Shown here piece by piece: positions 9,501-15,576 of a DNA stretch of 38,996 bases (positions are counted from its first letter, which is position 1; each line of letters begins with the position of its first letter). Made by a program: the position numbers and the translations under genes. Source of the stretch: Nocardioides sp. (GTDB lineage: Bacteria > Actinomycetota > Actinomycetes > Propionibacteriales > Nocardioidaceae); assembly GCF_014360585.1 (NCBI RefSeq), contig NZ_JACIXG010000049.1:1-38996 (forward strand), written 5' to 3'. Under the pieces are notes generated by a model, which had not been told where the DNA came from, made no database searches, and worked only from the letters and a program-made list of their open reading frames with translations.

Positions 9501-10834
9501 CGATCGTGGATCCGGCCAGCCCTGGTTCGCTGAATGCCTATAACTATGCGAATCAGAATCCGATCACGTTCAGTGATCCCACTGGTCTGATCGTGTGGGA
9601 CGGGGAGCGCGAACGACCGGATGTGACTCGTCCCTTCGTGCCCGGCGGCGGAGGCGGGGACACGCCGCCACCGCCGAAACCGGAGGTGGTGACTGTGACA
9701 GTCCCGGTCGCGGTTCAAGGCGACATCGAGCGGATTGCCGACGTTCAGAAGATCAAGCATCCGGAGCTCACCAATGCGGGTGCCGAGGCGATGGCCATCG
9801 ACCACTATCTGGCCGCCTACGGAGAGTCGGCGAACGCGGACACGCAAGGGTTGAAGGTCTACGGGTGTCTGGTGCACGGGATCCGCTGCGGAGATGGATC
9901 GATTCCCGAAGAGCTTCAGATCGCGTTCAAGTTACTTGTCTTCGACCCGGAGGCATGTACGAGCGGCGGTGTCGCAAGTTGCTCTTTCGAGATCGTGACC
10001 GCGCTGCCGACCCCGGTCAAGGGTCTGAAGGCCGTCAAGATCGGCAAGTACTCCGACGAGTTCACTGACGCCACAAAAACAGCATGTTCCTTCAGCGGCA
10101 CCACACTCGTCCTGATGGCCGACGGGTCGACGAAGCCGATCGAGGACATCGAACCGGGCGAAAAGGTCATGGCCACTGACCCCAAGACGGGAAAGAAGGT
10201 TGCCAGGACTGTCCTGAACGTCTGGGTCCACTGGGACACCCTGACTGACCTCGTGCTGGAGGGCGGTGGTGTTCTGACGACCACGGAGGACCACCCGTAC
10301 TGGTCGGTCGATGAACAGAAGTGGAACCGGGCCGACGAACTTGGACCGGGCGAGCGGATGCTTAGCGCCAGCGGCGCGACTGTGCGCGCCGAAGGGATGC
10401 GTTGGGTCACGAGCCGTTCCGCTGTGGCGTATAACCTGAACGTTGAAGGAATCCACACCTTCCATGTCGGCATCGACGAGATCCTGGTTCACAACAGCGA
10501 TACTTGCGACGTCGTCAATTGGTCGGCGAAGAGTGTGAAGACGTTCGGCCACACTTTCAGTGATCACGGAGCTGGAGCGAAACGGACACGGGCTTTGACA
10601 GACCGAGCGCGAACGACAGGTAACGACCAAGGGCAATGGCTCGACAACGATGCGGCAGCGGAGTTCCTGAAAAATGTTCACGTTGAGGGAGCAGGGCCCC
10701 ACTCAGTCCGATTGCCCGCAGGTATGGGTCAGGTGATTCGACCTGACGGCTCGATTGTCGAGGCCACTGCTGTCTTGGTGGTGCCGAGACCGGGTGGCGT
10801 CCTCAAGACCGCCTACCCTGTGGTGGGGCCATGA
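3575..10834 (+). CDS. Secreted RHS/YD-repeat polymorphic toxin with Hint pretoxin domain and unassigned toxin tip
   Basis: About 2419 residues. GTG 3575 was chosen because AGGA lies eight bases upstream; TTG 3536 is an alternative. RR-containing basic residues and a hydrophobic run end at ALA-ADE near residue 47, a signal peptide. An acidic Ala/Thr/Pro-rich linker follows. An SpvB/TcdB-like entry region (SYPLRTPPVASGMAPTLALS) leads into many YD repeats (roughly residues 950-1900), which in this family build a hollow shell around the toxin. The RHS core (GARPYDPYLGIF ... NAYNYANQNPITFSDPTGL) is near residues 1960-2005. A Hint domain runs from Cys2171 (CSFSGTT) to the terminal VHN near 2307 and would self-cleave to free the last 112 residues. 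The tip is described separately. The stop codon overlaps the next gene's start, as expected for toxin-immunity pairs. The likely role is contact-dependent or secreted antagonism of competitors. Confidence 0.92.
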   Translation: MNIAQPTIARRNQFRRALQTLVTTGVAAAVIAGLSAGPVPYEAPALAADEIVCGDEDGQSQRATTYDAPCLEPESTDAVTAADPGAVDIPVEEEDPAPVEGTDPAAGATTGTETLTMEVAPTETDAKSVQAGELPVWISATGEATEQTTDEPTDNATATASESAAAPAKKTLAKTKVAVDVVAGKRAKEARKAAGTWGPVVHLAAEDSASVTSESGERSRSDAAVSGLEVAIDVSEYIGKNAPAGGGWENRLRLVAYPACVLETPKAKKCQQGVWLETGRDSKGRLVATVPAETSEDDTDESASGKTTDAVALASAADAVVMTVSEPSGDGGDWKASSLGPASTWSAGGSAGSFTWSYPLRTPPVASGMAPTLALSYDSGSVDGVIGSSNVQASWAGLGWDLPAGFLERTYVPCADDRGDFESKSANNAGRQTGDQCWRGEVLNLSGGAHAGELVSVGAGKFKLRNDDGSTITRRGVKGGANEHFELTTTDGTTYVFGQVADGEGPGASWRMPVYGNHAGEPGHDTTFAASSSEVVWRWNLWQVIDPRGNTMTYHWATERNRYRANTNTGAVPEEERGGTAAGYDRGGYLTKITYGTRTGSTGASAARVIFDVAERCRGSYDCSEATGAALSGANANQWPDVPFDLVCASGAECKSETQSWPSFFSTKRLARVRTETNTGTAGVPNFVPVDEYGLTHGFPKKQDPRDEVTLWLSKITHRSGHATPGQGALAGSVSLGATHLNNRVDPGTTAGPPMYRPRVDTIVDELGALTGITYSGHGCVIDGVYPDPANNHRRCFPSEAAYDSLPESKHWFHKYVATQVSQDPGIGATVRTTYTYGDEGGNDGAWAKSDDPSVLDRKRRWTQWRGYAEVTTRVGDPDADPTGHPRTRTVTTYHRGLGPGGQGLDPDARPLAGRVLKVDTYAGANLVKSVATDYTVKLWSPVAADGNRVPRRVDVSKTATTTPRATADGGGTQHVDVAIGYDGAGREVKRNDYAYTKTSASAGPVTLDRTCLYTTYPRDLAAPAEGLTSYPSQSRLANGACAAAPPSATDLLEGTQWAYDGMSVGAEPTKGLVTASKTLDHTGENGSGPIGWVTTGTSTYDAYGRVEKVTDADGNATTTNYVPSDGRSATTVTSTSADPDGSGPLTAHETSTINDPKWALPTKSVAPSGAVTTADYDSQGRLASVTMPGNTTGTPDLAYAYQVRGTGSKVNAITTKTLTGTASDPEQLTSVSIFDSLGRPVQTQGETRWTNADNTVAKGRVISVTGYDSVGRVSDVDNQILAGGIPTATFVQSQTAAPEHVTTTYDGASRPLTQKTTWGSTTQSPVTRYAYDGNLTHTTPPDGAVATTTVADARGRTAQTWRHTDGTPASDASDATKVVTRYSYTPTGLLKTVKDEKNNTWAYDYDQRGRRIATSDPDAGDSTTVYDQLGRVYQATDGNGDTLTSTYDDLSRQTGLYETNSDGSRGDQISGWGYDTLKKGLPTSSTKYKDNEPVHVAKVNAYDAAGRPTSTQTELRATEGLIPAGLAGTYKANQAYRGDGLPTSTSYFPVASGGTQVLAAEKLTTEYDSLGREIRLGGSMGQYVVGTAWSAYGQIDQLALGNTYGTISWQSYKYEIGSGRMTEAQYDRQTRPELDQQLTYTYDTAGNTKSVRTDRQANDAADTLWQETECFNYDGLARLKTAWSSNSQICGVTMPASVDLPAGHGYAASFEFEDATFNRTSQVYRTNAGEATATYNYPTSATAGPVHAPSTVSVSSTGTADPAVAGIAGSYSYSPAGQMLTRPTPATGDSTDQALAWDVEHHLAGVDGPDAAEGGDQSGFYDTTGARVIRKVTTGSGEAAKTVTTVYLPGGLELIHDTSKSAVDARRTYVFVGRTVATRTGNDPADVTTWGMDYQGTPEYGIANAEDATATGMVETSPQRRNRPFGGDRGVLPEEKNFPGDIGFVGSTRDDDAGILHVGARPYDPYLGIFLTVDPIVDPASPGSLNAYNYANQNPITFSDPTGLIVWDGERERPDVTRPFVPGGGGGDTPPPPKPEVVTVTVPVAVQGDIERIADVQKIKHPELTNAGAEAMAIDHYLAAYGESANADTQGLKVYGCLVHGIRCGDGSIPEELQIAFKLLVFDPEACTSGGVASCSFEIVTALPTPVKGLKAVKIGKYSDEFTDATKTACSFSGTTLVLMADGSTKPIEDIEPGEKVMATDPKTGKKVARTVLNVWVHWDTLTDLVLEGGGVLTTTEDHPYWSVDEQKWNRADELGPGERMLSASGATVRAEGMRWVTSRSAVAYNLNVEGIHTFHVGIDEILVHNSDTCDVVNWSAKSVKTFGHTFSDHGAGAKRTRALTDRARTTGNDQGQWLDNDAAAEFLKNVHVEGAGPHSVRLPAGMGQVIRPDGSIVEATAVLVVPRPGGVLKTAYPVVGP
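10085..10495 (+). other. Hint (pretoxin, autoproteolytic) domain of the RHS protein
   Basis: The domain begins with the nucleophilic Cys of CSFSGTT. It contains the TxxHP block (TTTEDHPYW) and ends with VHN followed by Ser, the Hedgehog/intein-type signature. There is no downstream extein that would be ligated usefully, so it is read as a cleavage-only pretoxin domain and not an intein. Confidence 0.85.
10496..10831 (+). other. C-terminal toxin tip of the RHS protein, family not recognised (nuclease-like pattern)
   Basis: 112 residues after the Hint cut site. Visible landmarks are a GHTFSDHG helix-like segment with two histidines, an arginine-rich stretch, GNDQGQWLDNDAAAEF, then alternating beta-like strands (GMGQVIRPDGSIV, TAVLVVP) ending in LKTAYP. 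A short helix carrying His, then a small sheet with Arg/Lys and Thr/Tyr, recalls RNase toxins of the barnase/EndoU/colicin E5/RelE type. I could not match a named family, so the RNase reading is inference. Confidence 0.4.
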
Positions 10835-11346
10835 CGAGGGGCTTCCGAGTTTCCTTTCGGCCTGGAACTCCTACCGCTGGGCAGCGGGAGGAAGCGATGG
10901 CACTTGTCGTCGAGGACGACCCATTCGCAGTTACGATCGCTGCTTGTGGGGTATTGGCTGCTGCCGCGGGTTCCGAGTTCTGCATCGAGGGCTTCGGTCG
11001 AAAGCAGTGGCCCGTCGATGTGGCGTACGATCTCTCCACCTTTCTCGAGGCCACCCCGGATCTGATGGCGTCTGTCCGAGAGGGTCAAGTCGGAGAGGTC
11101 GACCTCTATGGGCAGGGAGTCGAGTGCCAATTGAGCTTCGGCGGTGGTGATCCGGTTGAGGTTCGTTGTGTCTCGCAGTCCGGTTGGCAACCTGCCCCTG
11201 AACACGAGGTCGAACACGTTACACGTGAAGAGTTGATCAGGATGTTGACTGATCTAGTCCGAGACACGGCTCAAGCAGTTGCTGTGGTTGCACCAAGCCT
11301 CGCACGGCGAGAGCCGTTCAGGGCGTGGAGCAAGGGGATAGTGTGA
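10831..11346 (+). CDS. Probable immunity protein to the RHS toxin tip
   Basis: 171 residues with no signal peptide and no membrane segment, so probably cytoplasmic. The start ATG overlaps the toxin stop (ATGA at 10831-10834), which gives strict translational coupling. That arrangement is the classic position for the cognate immunity gene of an RHS toxin. The sequence is acidic overall, with a central GFGRKQWPVDVAYD segment and a C-terminal Ala/Val-rich helix, and I recognise no family. Its base composition is less G/C-rich than the flanking core genes, as is the toxin tip, consistent with horizontal movement of the toxin-immunity unit. The function is inferred from context only. Confidence 0.7.
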   Translation: MTRGFRVSFRPGTPTAGQREEAMALVVEDDPFAVTIAACGVLAAAAGSEFCIEGFGRKQWPVDVAYDLSTFLEATPDLMASVREGQVGEVDLYGQGVECQLSFGGGDPVEVRCVSQSGWQPAPEHEVEHVTREELIRMLTDLVRDTAQAVAVVAPSLARREPFRAWSKGIV

Positions 11347-11353
11347 ATGGCCG

Positions 11354-11608
11354 ATGGCCAAGTTTCAGTGTGTTTGTGGCTACATGATTCGTACCAGCGG
11401 CGACATTCCACACCCGTATCAGTGGAACTTGCTTAAGGATCAGACATTCGACGAACTCGCCGAGGTTGCGGATGTTGACAGGCTGTATATGGACGCGACG
11501 GTGATGTTCAGGTGTCCACGAAGTGGGCACCTGTGGATCTACTGGGATGGCCTCGACGCTTCGCCGACTCTGTACTCGCCAGCGAAGGGTCCTTGGTTGC
11601 CAGACTGA
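11354..11608 (+). CDS. Small protein with possible zinc site, second gene after the RHS toxin
   Basis: 84 residues, beginning seven bases after the previous stop. Cys6 and Cys8 (CVCG) near the N-terminus and Cys54 with His59 (RCPRSGH) could form a small metal site. The rest is rich in aromatic residues (PYQWN, LWIYWDG). It is in the same direction and close enough to be cotranscribed with the immunity gene. It could be a second immunity protein, the immunity gene of a toxin tip lost or swapped earlier, or an accessory factor. A weak purine-rich element (AAGGGGA, about 11332-11338) is too far from the start to be a strong binding site. The codon usage is visibly more A/T-rich than in the neighbours. 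Confidence 0.6.
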   Translation: MAKFQCVCGYMIRTSGDIPHPYQWNLLKDQTFDELAEVADVDRLYMDATVMFRCPRSGHLWIYWDGLDASPTLYSPAKGPWLPD

Positions 11609-11671
11609 GCACCGTGGCACCCCGGTCGCCGGTCATGCCGAATCCAGAATGAGTTGGCGGAAGCGAGATGA

Positions 11672-12727
11672 TCAGACGAGGTCCCAGCTGAGCGGTGTGC
11701 CGGCGGAGGTGTCCTTGGTGAAGGTGCGGCCGAGGACGATGTCGATGTCGGCTGGTGGCAGCCCGTCGGCGGGGCGGACGGAGCGTACGTTGTCCGGGCC
11801 GACCTTCTCTCCGGCGCGTACGTCGCGGGTGACGAAGAGGGAGCGGCGGAAGCGGAGCCCTTCGCGCTCGACAGTCTTCGGGCCGATCCGGGCCTCGCCG
11901 AGAGCCTGCCAGGCGATCTTGGTCTCGCGGACGAGCGAGGCGAACTCGTGTGGCTCCAGGGAGAAGTCGGAGTCGACGGCGCCGTCCTGGCGCGAGAGCG
12001 TGATGTGCTTCTCGATCACGCACGCGCCGAGGGCGACGGCCGCGACCGAGGCGCCGATGCCGAGCGTGTGGTCGGAGAGGCCGACGGCGACGTCGAGCGC
12101 GTCGCGCAGGACCGGGATGCCGCGGAGGTTGGACGCCTCCGGAGGGGCCGGGTAGGAGGCGGTGCAGGCAAGGACGACGAGGTCGTCGTTGCCGGTCGCC
12201 CGTGCCGTACGCACCGCCGCATCGATCTCGGCGAGTGTCGCCGTGCCGGTGGAGATGATCGTCGGCAGCCCGGCCTCGGCGATCGCCCGGACCAGCGGCA
12301 GGTCGGTGATCTCGGAGGAGGCCGACTTCAGCATCGGGACGCCGAGGTCGACCAGGAAGTCGACCGCGGTCGGGTCGAAGGCGGCGCTGAACGGCACCAT
12401 CCCGAGCTCGCTCGCCAGGGCGAAGATCGGCTCGTGCCACTCCCACGGCGTGTGCGCCTCCTCGTAGAGCTCGTGGAGGCGGCGGTTGGGCCACAGCGGG
12501 TGGTCGGCCGAGAGCCGGAACGCGGGGGTGTCGACGTCCAGGGTGATGGTGTCGGCGGTGTAGGTCTGGATCTTGAGCGCGTGCGCGCCGGCCTCGCCCG
12601 CGGCCCGCACGATGTCGAGCGCCCGCTCCAGGTCGCCGCCGTGGTTGCCGGACATCTCCGCGATCACGAACGGCTCGTGGCCGGGGCCGATCGTGCGGTC
12701 CCCGACGGTGATCTCGTGGTGGGTCAT
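11672..12727 (-). CDS. pseI: Pseudaminic acid synthase
   Basis: 351 residues. It condenses a 2,4-diacetamido-2,4,6-trideoxy-hexose with phosphoenolpyruvate to give pseudaminic acid, a nine-carbon nonulosonic acid used on surface glycans. The N-terminal TIM barrel carries FVIAEMSGNH, ALKIQTYTADT, TPWEWHEPIF and IISTGTATL, a pattern closer to PseI than to NeuB or LegI. The histidines of SDH and EKH are the family's metal ligands. A C-terminal SAF antifreeze-like domain begins near RRSLFVTRDV. ATG 12727 was chosen because AAGGAG lies about eight bases upstream; it overlaps the stop of the upstream acetyltransferase by one base. Codons 204-244 are duplicated identically at 1-123. The other pse genes (B, C, F, G) are not in the window and may lie to the left of the island. 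Confidence 0.85.
   Translation of the reverse strand: MTHHEITVGDRTIGPGHEPFVIAEMSGNHGGDLERALDIVRAAGEAGAHALKIQTYTADTITLDVDTPAFRLSADHPLWPNRRLHELYEEAHTPWEWHEPIFALASELGMVPFSAAFDPTAVDFLVDLGVPMLKSASSEITDLPLVRAIAEAGLPTIISTGTATLAEIDAAVRTARATGNDDLVVLACTASYPAPPEASNLRGIPVLRDALDVAVGLSDHTLGIGASVAAVALGACVIEKHITLSRQDGAVDSDFSLEPHEFASLVRETKIAWQALGEARIGPKTVEREGLRFRRSLFVTRDVRAGEKVGPDNVRSVRPADGLPPADIDIVLGRTFTKDTSAGTPLSWDLV
11996..12118. repeat. Right copy of long direct repeat, inside intact pseI
   Basis: Identical to bases 1-123 and located within codons about 204-244 of the intact pseI gene. Identity ends abruptly at 12118 and changes to roughly 75% similarity over about 25 bases. That looks like a recombination joint between two diverged alleles rather than a simple clean duplication end. 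Confidence 0.9.
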
Positions 12728-13263
12728 CACTGCTCCTTGCCAGAACGTCGGGTGGGTCGGTCGTCGCGGTGCAGCCGGACCGGGATCGCGGTCACCGAGC
12801 TGTCGCCGACGGTCTGCTCATAGGGTTCGCCCTCGGTGAAGCCGAGGCGGCGGTTCATCGTGCGAACCGACTCGTTGTGGGGGAGCACCTCGCCCTCCAG
12901 GACGTCGAGGTCGAGCCCGTCCGGCTCGGGGGCGAAGGCGTACGCCACGGCCTCGCGCATGATCTTGGTCCACGCCATCAGCGTGGTGCCGTCGGCGGTG
13001 GTGCCGTCGTGGTCGAGATAGAAACCCCACGAGGCGGTCCTCGCCTTCGGGTCGTGGTCGAAGAAGCTCACCACGCCGAGGGGTCGGGCGGCGTACTCGA
13101 ACATCAGCACGCGGCGCGACGGGTCCTGGGCGACCCGGGACCACCAGGCGGCGTGCTCCTCGGCGGTGATCAGATGCTGGTTGATGCTCACCGAGCGGTT
13201 CGCGTCCTGGTTGCGCCAGGCCAGCATGTTCGACAGGTCGGCGTCTGTCGCCGGTCTCAACAT
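12727..13263 (-). CDS. GNAT N-acetyltransferase, PseH-like
   Basis: 178 residues with a GNAT fold: an N-terminal LRPATDADLSNMLAWRN segment, a central beta strand plus GVVSFFDHD, and an acyl-CoA-binding C-terminal block (LPHNESVRTMNRRLGF). In the pseudaminic acid pathway PseH acetylates the 4-amino group of the altrose intermediate just before PseG and PseI act. The one-base overlap with pseI supports that role. The start ATG has GAGGAG four bases upstream. The acyl group need not be acetyl: the divergent neighbour cassette encodes an acyl carrier protein and a reductase, so a longer hydroxyacyl donor is conceivable (inference). Confidence 0.75.
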   Translation of the reverse strand: MLRPATDADLSNMLAWRNQDANRSVSINQHLITAEEHAAWWSRVAQDPSRRVLMFEYAARPLGVVSFFDHDPKARTASWGFYLDHDGTTADGTTLMAWTKIMREAVAYAFAPEPDGLDLDVLEGEVLPHNESVRTMNRRLGFTEGEPYEQTVGDSSVTAIPVRLHRDDRPTRRSGKEQ

Positions 13264-13362
13264 CGGTCTCCTCAGACGTCATGGGAATGCGCGCTCACGT
13301 TACTCGCACGTTCCGGACCGGAGAGGTTTTCCTCGCCGGGCGTCACGATATGGTCCGAGGCC
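13264..13362. promoter_or_regulatory. Divergent promoter region between the pse genes and the ACP cassette
   Basis: 99 bases separate divergent starts, so both promoters must lie here or overlap the coding ends. On the plus strand TATGGT at about 13351-13356 is followed about seven bases later by the ACP start ATG, and the ACP has no clear ribosome binding site. That would fit a leaderless transcript. Shared control of the two arms is plausible but unproven. Confidence 0.35.
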
Positions 13363-13614
13363 ATGGAGACTCTTGACCGACCGGCGGTCCGCAAGCTCAT
13401 GGGTGAGGTGCTGGCCGTGCAGGGGAAGACCCTTCCGGACGACGACGCCGCGAAGCTGGCCGACATCGGGTTCCGCTCCCTCGATTTCTCCGAGCTCGCG
13501 CTCCGGGTCGAGGACGAGATCGGGGACGAGCTCAACTTCGAGGCGGCCGGACTTCGTTCGATCGAGACGATCGGCGATGTGCTCGACCTGCTCGTGGAGA
13601 TCCAGGGGCAGTGA
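13363..13614 (+). CDS. Acyl carrier protein
   Basis: 83 residues, the usual carrier-protein size. Helix I is followed by DIGFRSLDFSEL, where Ser39 is the expected 4'-phosphopantetheine attachment site in place of the common DSL motif. An acidic helix II (RVEDEIGDEL) follows, as needed to bind partner enzymes. It lies at the head of a four-gene overlapping cassette and immediately upstream of an AMP-forming ligase, which is a standard loading partner. It is therefore probably a dedicated carrier and not the fatty-acid synthase ACP. The next gene starts within its stop codon (GTGA, 13611-13614). Confidence 0.85.
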   Translation: METLDRPAVRKLMGEVLAVQGKTLPDDDAAKLADIGFRSLDFSELALRVEDEIGDELNFEAAGLRSIETIGDVLDLLVEIQGQ

Positions 13615-14837
13615 TCGGCGACAACCTCGTCATCGACGCCGGGACCGGTCGTCGGGCGACGTGGGGTGAGCTCGCGCAGCGGTCCGCCGGGCCGCGGCTG
13701 ACGCCGACGGCCTACGCGGTCGAGCGCAGCATCGATGCGCTGACCGCGGTCGCCGGACTGGCCGACGGCGGCGAGCTGCTCGTCGTCTCCTCCGGGCGGC
13801 TCGACGAGTCGCTCGCCGAGGAGCTGCGTACGGCAGGGTTCGACCTCGCCGCTTCCGGTGACGTGCAGGCGGCGATAACTCCACGCCCGGCCGAGGACGG
13901 CCGGGTCTGGCTCCTCACCTCCGGGTCGACCGGCCGGCCCAAGCGGGTCGGTCACACCCTCGAGTCGCTCTCGACCGTGACCGGCGAGCTGGCTCCCCGC
14001 ACCTGGCTCTGCCCCTATTCGCCCGGGACGTACGCGTGGTGGCAGGTGATCACCCTGGGACTCGGCGTGCCCGGCCAGGACCTGGTCCTCGTCGACCCGG
14101 CCGACCTGGACGACTGGGTGGCACCCGCGCTCGAGCACGGCGTCACCGCGGTCTCAGGCACGCCGACGTTCTGGCGACGGACGCTCATGCGTCACGGCGC
14201 AGAGCTGCAGAAGCTGCCGCTCGAGCAGGTCACGCTCGGCGGTGAGCCGGTCGACCAGGCCGTGTTGTCGCAGGTCAGCGAGGCGTTTCCGGAGGCTCGC
14301 GTGTCCTGGATCTACGCCTCCTCCGAGGTCGGCGCCTCGATCGTCGTCCACGACGGCCGCGCCGGGTTCCCGGAGGAGTGGCTCGACCGCGACGTCCCTG
14401 GCCGGCCGCGCCTGGCGGTCGTCGACGGCGAGCTGGTGATCACCTCGCCGCACCACGGCACGGACGCCTCGGGCGCCGAGATGACGGGAGCCGTACGCAC
14501 CGGCGACGCCGCTCGCATCGAGGACGGTCGGGTGCTGGTCACCGGCCGCCTGGACCGCGACGAGCTCAACGTCGGCGGCTCGAAGGTGTCTGCCGGCGCC
14601 GTACGCGACCTGCTGCAGTCCCACCCCGAGGTGGCCTGGGCGGCTGTGCGGGGGCGGAAGGCTCCGCTCGTCGGCACCATGGTCGTCGCCGAGGTGGTCG
14701 CCGGTCAGGGCGTGGGCGTGACCGCCGACGACCTGACGCGTTGGGCTGCAGAGCGGCTGCCCGAGTACGCCGTGCCCAGGCGCATCAAGATGCTTGACGA
14801 GATACCGGCCAAGGAGACGCTGAAGAGCGATGTCTGA
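13611..14837 (+). CDS. Short AMP-forming acyl-ACP/acyl-CoA ligase-like enzyme
   Basis: 408 residues, about 100 shorter than a typical ANL-superfamily ligase, mainly because of a reduced N-terminal region. It keeps the phosphate-binding loop LLTSGSTGRPKRVGHT (about 101-116), GGEPVD, YASSEVG, TGDAARIEDGRVLVTGR with DELNVGGSKVS, and a C-terminal lysine in PAKETLKSDV. It should adenylate a carboxylic acid and pass it to the carrier protein encoded just upstream. The GTG start overlaps the ACP stop and the end overlaps the reductase start by eight bases, so the genes are translationally coupled. The acid substrate cannot be read from the sequence. Confidence 0.8.
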   Translation: MIGDNLVIDAGTGRRATWGELAQRSAGPRLTPTAYAVERSIDALTAVAGLADGGELLVVSSGRLDESLAEELRTAGFDLAASGDVQAAITPRPAEDGRVWLLTSGSTGRPKRVGHTLESLSTVTGELAPRTWLCPYSPGTYAWWQVITLGLGVPGQDLVLVDPADLDDWVAPALEHGVTAVSGTPTFWRRTLMRHGAELQKLPLEQVTLGGEPVDQAVLSQVSEAFPEARVSWIYASSEVGASIVVHDGRAGFPEEWLDRDVPGRPRLAVVDGELVITSPHHGTDASGAEMTGAVRTGDAARIEDGRVLVTGRLDRDELNVGGSKVSAGAVRDLLQSHPEVAWAAVRGRKAPLVGTMVVAEVVAGQGVGVTADDLTRWAAERLPEYAVPRRIKMLDEIPAKETLKSDV

Positions 14838-15576
14838 TTTCGAACCCGTCCCGCCTGCCTCCGTCGTGCTCGTCTCCGGCGCCTCGCGGGGCCTCGGCCT
14901 CGCGATCGTCGCCGACCTGCTCGAGCGCGGCGTGAAGGTCGCGGCCTTCGCGCGCACGGTGACCCCCGAGCTCGAGGCGCTCGCCTCGAAATACCCCGAG
15001 GAGACCCACTTCGGCTCGGTCGACGTGACCGACGAGAAGGCCACCCAGGCCTTCGTCAGGGAGGTCGAGGCCGAGCTTGGTGTCGTCGACGGTCTGGTCA
15101 ACAACGCTGCCATCGGGCAGGACTCGCTGCACGTGCACACCTCTGCCGACCGGATCGCCCAGATCATCGAGACCAACCTGACCGCGCCGCTGGTGCTGAC
15201 CAGGTTCGTGCTGCGTCGTCTGCTCGGCAAGGGCCGCAAGGGCCGGGTCGTCAACGTGACCTCGATCTGCGGCCAGCGCGGCTATCCCGGGCTGGTGGCC
15301 TATTCCGCCACCAAGGGCGGCCTCGACGCGGCGACCCGCTCGTTGGCCCGCGAGTTCGGTGGCCGGGTGCTGGCCAACGCGGTCGCCCCCGGGTTCTTCG
15401 CCTCGGAGATGTCGGCAGTGCTCGGTTCGACCCAGCTCGACTCGATCCTGCGGCGGACCCCCTCGGGTGCGATGACCACACCGGAGGACGTCGTCCCGAC
15501 CGTACGGATGCTCCTGCTCGAGCAGACCAACATCAACGGACAGTCGATCGTCATCGACGGCGGCGGCTCGATCTGA
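14830..15576 (+). CDS. Short-chain dehydrogenase/reductase, FabG-like
   Basis: 248 residues. A Rossmann fold with GASRGLG (17-23) for the dinucleotide phosphate, NNAA (91-94) and the catalytic set Ser145, Tyr158, Lys162 (YSATK) places it with 3-oxoacyl-ACP reductases and related oxidoreductases. Located after an ACP and a ligase, it would reduce a beta-keto acyl group on the carrier to a beta-hydroxyacyl group, such as 3-hydroxybutyryl. An alternative is a sugar oxidoreductase like PtmA of flagellin glycosylation clusters. Its start lies within the ligase gene, and its stop shares a base with the next start. Confidence 0.82.
   Translation: MSDFEPVPPASVVLVSGASRGLGLAIVADLLERGVKVAAFARTVTPELEALASKYPEETHFGSVDVTDEKATQAFVREVEAELGVVDGLVNNAAIGQDSLHVHTSADRIAQIIETNLTAPLVLTRFVLRRLLGKGRKGRVVNVTSICGQRGYPGLVAYSATKGGLDAATRSLAREFGGRVLANAVAPGFFASEMSAVLGSTQLDSILRRTPSGAMTTPEDVVPTVRMLLLEQTNINGQSIVIDGGGSI

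Noticed and set aside
10085..10495. Intein in the RHS protein
   Set aside because: The Hint signatures are present, but the domain lies directly before a toxin tip with no split host domain, so a cleavage-only pretoxin domain fits better.
1..11650. Prophage or classical transposon as carrier of the RHS island
   Set aside because: No integrase, transposase, phage structural gene or terminal inverted repeats are visible; only long direct repeats of a host gene flank it.
12769..13362. N-terminal extension of the ACP frame back to 12769
   Set aside because: The upstream part is antisense to pseH. The ACP-like sequence begins only at ATG 13363, which gives the normal carrier-protein length.
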